From Tridacna crocea (taxonomy: Eukaryota > Mollusca > Bivalvia > Cardiida > Cardiidae), in assembly GCA_943736015.1 (NCBI GenBank), contig OX031065.1, positions 44,680,992 to 44,744,991 on the forward strand: a stretch of 64,000 nt of DNA, in the 5' to 3' direction. Below, in pieces: positions 61,351 through 64,000 of the stretch. The notes beneath the pieces are model-generated. The model did no database searches. It saw only the letters and a program-made list of their open reading frames with translations, and had not been told where the DNA came from. The position numbers and the translations under genes are program-made. Within the stretch, counting starts at the first letter, position 1. Every line of letters begins with the position of its first letter.

Positions 61351-61437
61351 AAATACAGCTTTAAAGACAGTTACGATGTATTTGATGTCATCAAATTATG
61401 TGCTTTGAACGAGATGTACACAACCATCACCGGCTCA

Positions 61438-61472
61438 AGGACAGTCACGGAATGAGGACACTCGACGATATA
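61438..61472 (+). repeat. GGACACTC motif shared with 5791-5829
   Basis: AGTCACGGAATGAGGACACT then CGACGATATAA matches the block inside the hAT-like element at 4878-6661 with few differences. Confidence 0.5.
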
Positions 61473-61904
61473 AAGATCTACTGAGTCCGATGATAATTTA
61501 GGTAATGGCAACAATCTTAAATTTTGAAACCGAAAAAGCAAGATCTGTATGTATGTGCGCTGGCCTATATTTTTGTTTAAGGTCCAAAGTTTTGGTTAAA
61601 CAATGGAAAATATTGAATTGAAATAGTGTTTTGCATCTCTTGACGTGTTTCTTGGCTAAAACTTGAATGAAAGTGTAATAGGATGAATATGTTAGATGTT
61701 GAAAGTTATCACTATTTGCCAATTTATCAATTATAACCTGGCTTCAGTTATGGTTCAAATTAACTTGGGTTGGGAGCTCGATGGCAAACAATCAGCCCTA
61801 AAGGACTTAATAATCATTCTCAATTAAATTGACAGATGATCAGATAACTGGTTGATTTCTGATTATCAGATGGTGATTGGAGTATTTAAACCTGTATGGT
61901 AGAT

Positions 61905-61950
61905 ATCGATAGGTAATTCCAATGAGCACCCACAACATAGGTTTCATCTT
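61905..61950. repeat. Fragment of the CAGAGCTCC-type MITE
   Basis: AATGAGCACCCACAACATAG matches the inner arm of 9606-9797 and 14452-14645. Confidence 0.5.
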
Positions 61951-61979
61951 GTTTTCATTTTGTTTTTTTAGCTCACCTG

Positions 61980-63575
61980 AGCACAACGTGCTCAAGGGGA
62001 GCTTTTAGGATCATCCGGTGTCCGTCGTCTGTCGTGCGTCGTCCGTCGTGCGTCGTCCGTCGTCAACAATTCTTTAAACATCAACTCCTCCTAAACCACT
62101 GGGCGGATTTGGACCAAACTTGGCAGGAATGTTCCTTTGGAGGTCCTCTTTAAAAATTGTTCACAGAATTTGATTCCATCAAAAACTCTGGTTGCCATGG
62201 CAACCAAATGGAATTTTTTAGCAAATTCTTTAAAAATCTTCTCCTCTGAAACCGCTGGTCGGATTTTGTAATAATTTCACAGATATGTTGCTTGGGTGAC
62301 CCTTTTCAAAAACTGTTGGTGAAATTTTGATTCGTCAAAAAATGTGGCTCTGGTGAATGGGGGCTTCTTGCACTATACAGAAATGAAGGAATTCTTTAAA
62401 AATCTTCTCCTCTGAAACCGCTGGTCGGATTTTGAAATAATTTCACAGATATGTTCCTTGGGTGACCCTTTTCAAAAATTGTTCGTGAAATTTTGATCTG
62501 TCAAAAAATGTGGCTCTGGTGAATGGGGGCTTCTTGCACTATACAGAAATGAAGGAATTCTTAAAAAATCTTCTTCTCTGAAACCGCTGGTCAGATTTTG
62601 AAATAATTTCACAGAGTAGTTCCTTTGGTGACCCTTTTCAAAAATTGTTAGCGAAATTTTGATTAGTCAAGAAACATGGCTCTGGTGAACGGGGGCTTCT
62701 TGCACTCTACAGAAATGAAGAAATTCTTAAAAATTCTTCTTCTCTGAAACAGCTAGTTAGATTTTGAAATAATTTCACAGACTTGTTCCTTGGGTTACCC
62801 TTTTCAAAAATTGTTTGCGAAATTTTGATTGGTCAAGAAACATGGCTCTGGTGAATGGGGGCTACTTGCACTGTACAGAAATGAAGAAATTCTTGAAAAT
62901 TCTTCTTCTCTGAAATGGCTGGACAGATTTTGAAATAATTTCACAGAGATGTTCCATGGGTGATCCTTTTCTAAAAGTGTTCGCGAAATTTTGATTGGCC
63001 AAGAAACATGGCTCTAGTGAATGGGGGCTACTTGCACTATATGGAAATGAAGAAATTCTTGAAAATTCTTCTTCTCTGGAACCCGTGGTCAGATTTTAAA
63101 ATAATCTGACAGAGACGTTCCTTGGGTGACCCTTTCCAAAAGCTGTACATATAATTTTGATCCGTCAAGAAACATGGCTCTTGTGAATGGGGGCTACTTG
63201 CACTATACGGACATTATGAAATTCTTCAAAATTCTCTTTCTCTGAAACCCCTGGTCAGATTTTGAAATAATTTCAGAGTGATTTTCCTTGGGTGACCCTT
63301 TTCAAAACTTGTTCGTAAATTTTGATCCATCAAGAAACATGGCTCTCGTGGATGGGGGTACTTGCTCTTATACAGAAATGAAGAATTCTTAAAAATTCTT
63401 CTTTTTGAAACTGATGGTCAGATTTCAAAATGACTTTTACAGGTGACCTTTTGAAAATTGCTTGGCAAAATTATAAATTTGGTTCCAATGTTTCAATACC
63501 TCAAAAAAAAAAAGATAGACTATGGTCATCTCAAAAATTCAGGTGAGCGATCCAGGGCCATCTTGGCCCTCTTGT
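61980..63575 (+). mobile_element. Helentron-like element, complete, about 1.6 kb
   Basis: By eye it is closely similar along its whole length to 51815-53417: the same 5' hairpin, GTCCGTCGT-rich leader, about seven 166-bp units, TCAGGTGAGC, AGGGCCATCTTGGCCCT and CTTGT. It also lies after a T-run. The close similarity implies recent activity. Confidence 0.85.
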
Positions 63576-64000
63576 AGTGTTTTTTTTTTCAATACAAAAC
63601 TTTCATTTTCTGTTACTCTCATCTTAGGTAAATAAACACATATTAGAGAGATGACAGTACAGTGATTAGTAATGGGATGGTATAGTTAGCATTGCACATC
63701 ATTTCTGATACAGGATCTAGAGGTCAACATAAAAGAAAACGATAGGTATGTCTTGTTAAAAAGTCTGGCAAATTAAATGTTTCTTTGAACTCTTTTCAAA
63801 TAAATACTCTGAAAGTGAATAACTAGTGTACTGTATGATAGTAAATTTTGGTAAAATATTAGCATTGGTTAGCAGACTACACTCTCTGATCATGATCTGT
63901 AGTTTCCAAAAGCTATTGCAGTCCCCACTAGCAGAGAGAGAGAGGTAAAAGAAATTAGGTACACTGGAAAAGTATCTGTCATCTATGGAGTAATTGAGTT
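63576..64000. other. No feature recognised; short (GA)n at about 63935
   Basis: AT-rich sequence; only a GAGAGAGAGAGG tract stands out. Confidence 0.4.

Overview
This is an AT-rich, almost gene-free stretch of an animal nuclear genome. The repeats point to a marine bivalve mollusc, probably a clam. The clues are elements starting AGCTCACCTGAGCAC, the palindrome around CAGTCTGATCTTGATCTACA, tRNA-headed SINEs, and several repeats beginning with a hairpin; I know most of these types from bivalve genomes. The organism call is inference, not a database result.

Genes. The only convincing host gene is on the minus strand at 1024-2179. It has a first coding exon (1823-2179), an intron carrying two transposon pieces, and an in-phase second exon (1024-1242) encoding an ankyrin repeat; the rest lies beyond the left edge. 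A possible terminal exon of unknown function is at 45706-45957 (-) and a weak possible first exon at 61139-61333 (+). I found no rRNA, intact tRNA or CRISPR.

Mobile elements. The window is dominated by three related short families, here called TTAA-A, TTAA-B and TTAA-C. Most copies are about 225-230 bp, start CCCTTTACC or CCCTTTCCC, are flanked by TTAA, and are built around a central palindrome of roughly 65 bp with almost no loop. I count more than 60 recognisable copies, many joined end to end through one shared TTAA. TTAA targets and CCC...GGG ends fit the piggyBac superfamily. The strand given for them is '+' when the ACAAAATTTTAGACTGGTCC-type arm comes first.

The second theme is Helentron-like elements (10415-12018, 17033-21027, a decayed copy at 46800-48240, 51815-53417, 61980-63575). 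They have a 5' hairpin, a 10-11 bp subterminal inverted repeat, a tandem array of about 166-bp units, a 3' hairpin and a CTTGT end. Other elements are hAT-like (4878-6661, 14830-15554, 21399-23020, 25661-27412, 41137-41865), Harbinger-like (12043-12649), a 2.7-kb TA-flanked element with CGCG-rich arms (17598-20325), a 448-bp foldback (58174-58621), a candidate solo LTR (32296-32558), SINEs of at least two families, and a 2.3-kb element made of two facing minisatellite arrays (33729-36047).

How the layers fit together. The window records its own insertion history. Repeat X occurs uninterrupted at 48623-49155 and interrupted at 51116-53484 by a TTAA-A copy and a complete Helentron, so the uninterrupted copy is an empty-site control for both. 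TTAA-B sits inside TTAA-A at 29006-29233, SINEs sit inside TTAA-A at 28503-28719 and 56375-56654, and hAT-like elements sit inside TTAA-A copies at 14830 and 25661. The Helentron at 10415 carries two TTAA-A copies, and the one at 17033 carries the CGCG element. Stretches with nothing recognisable are 3596-4877, 38303-39220, 45290-46520, 59331-60477 and 63576-64000.
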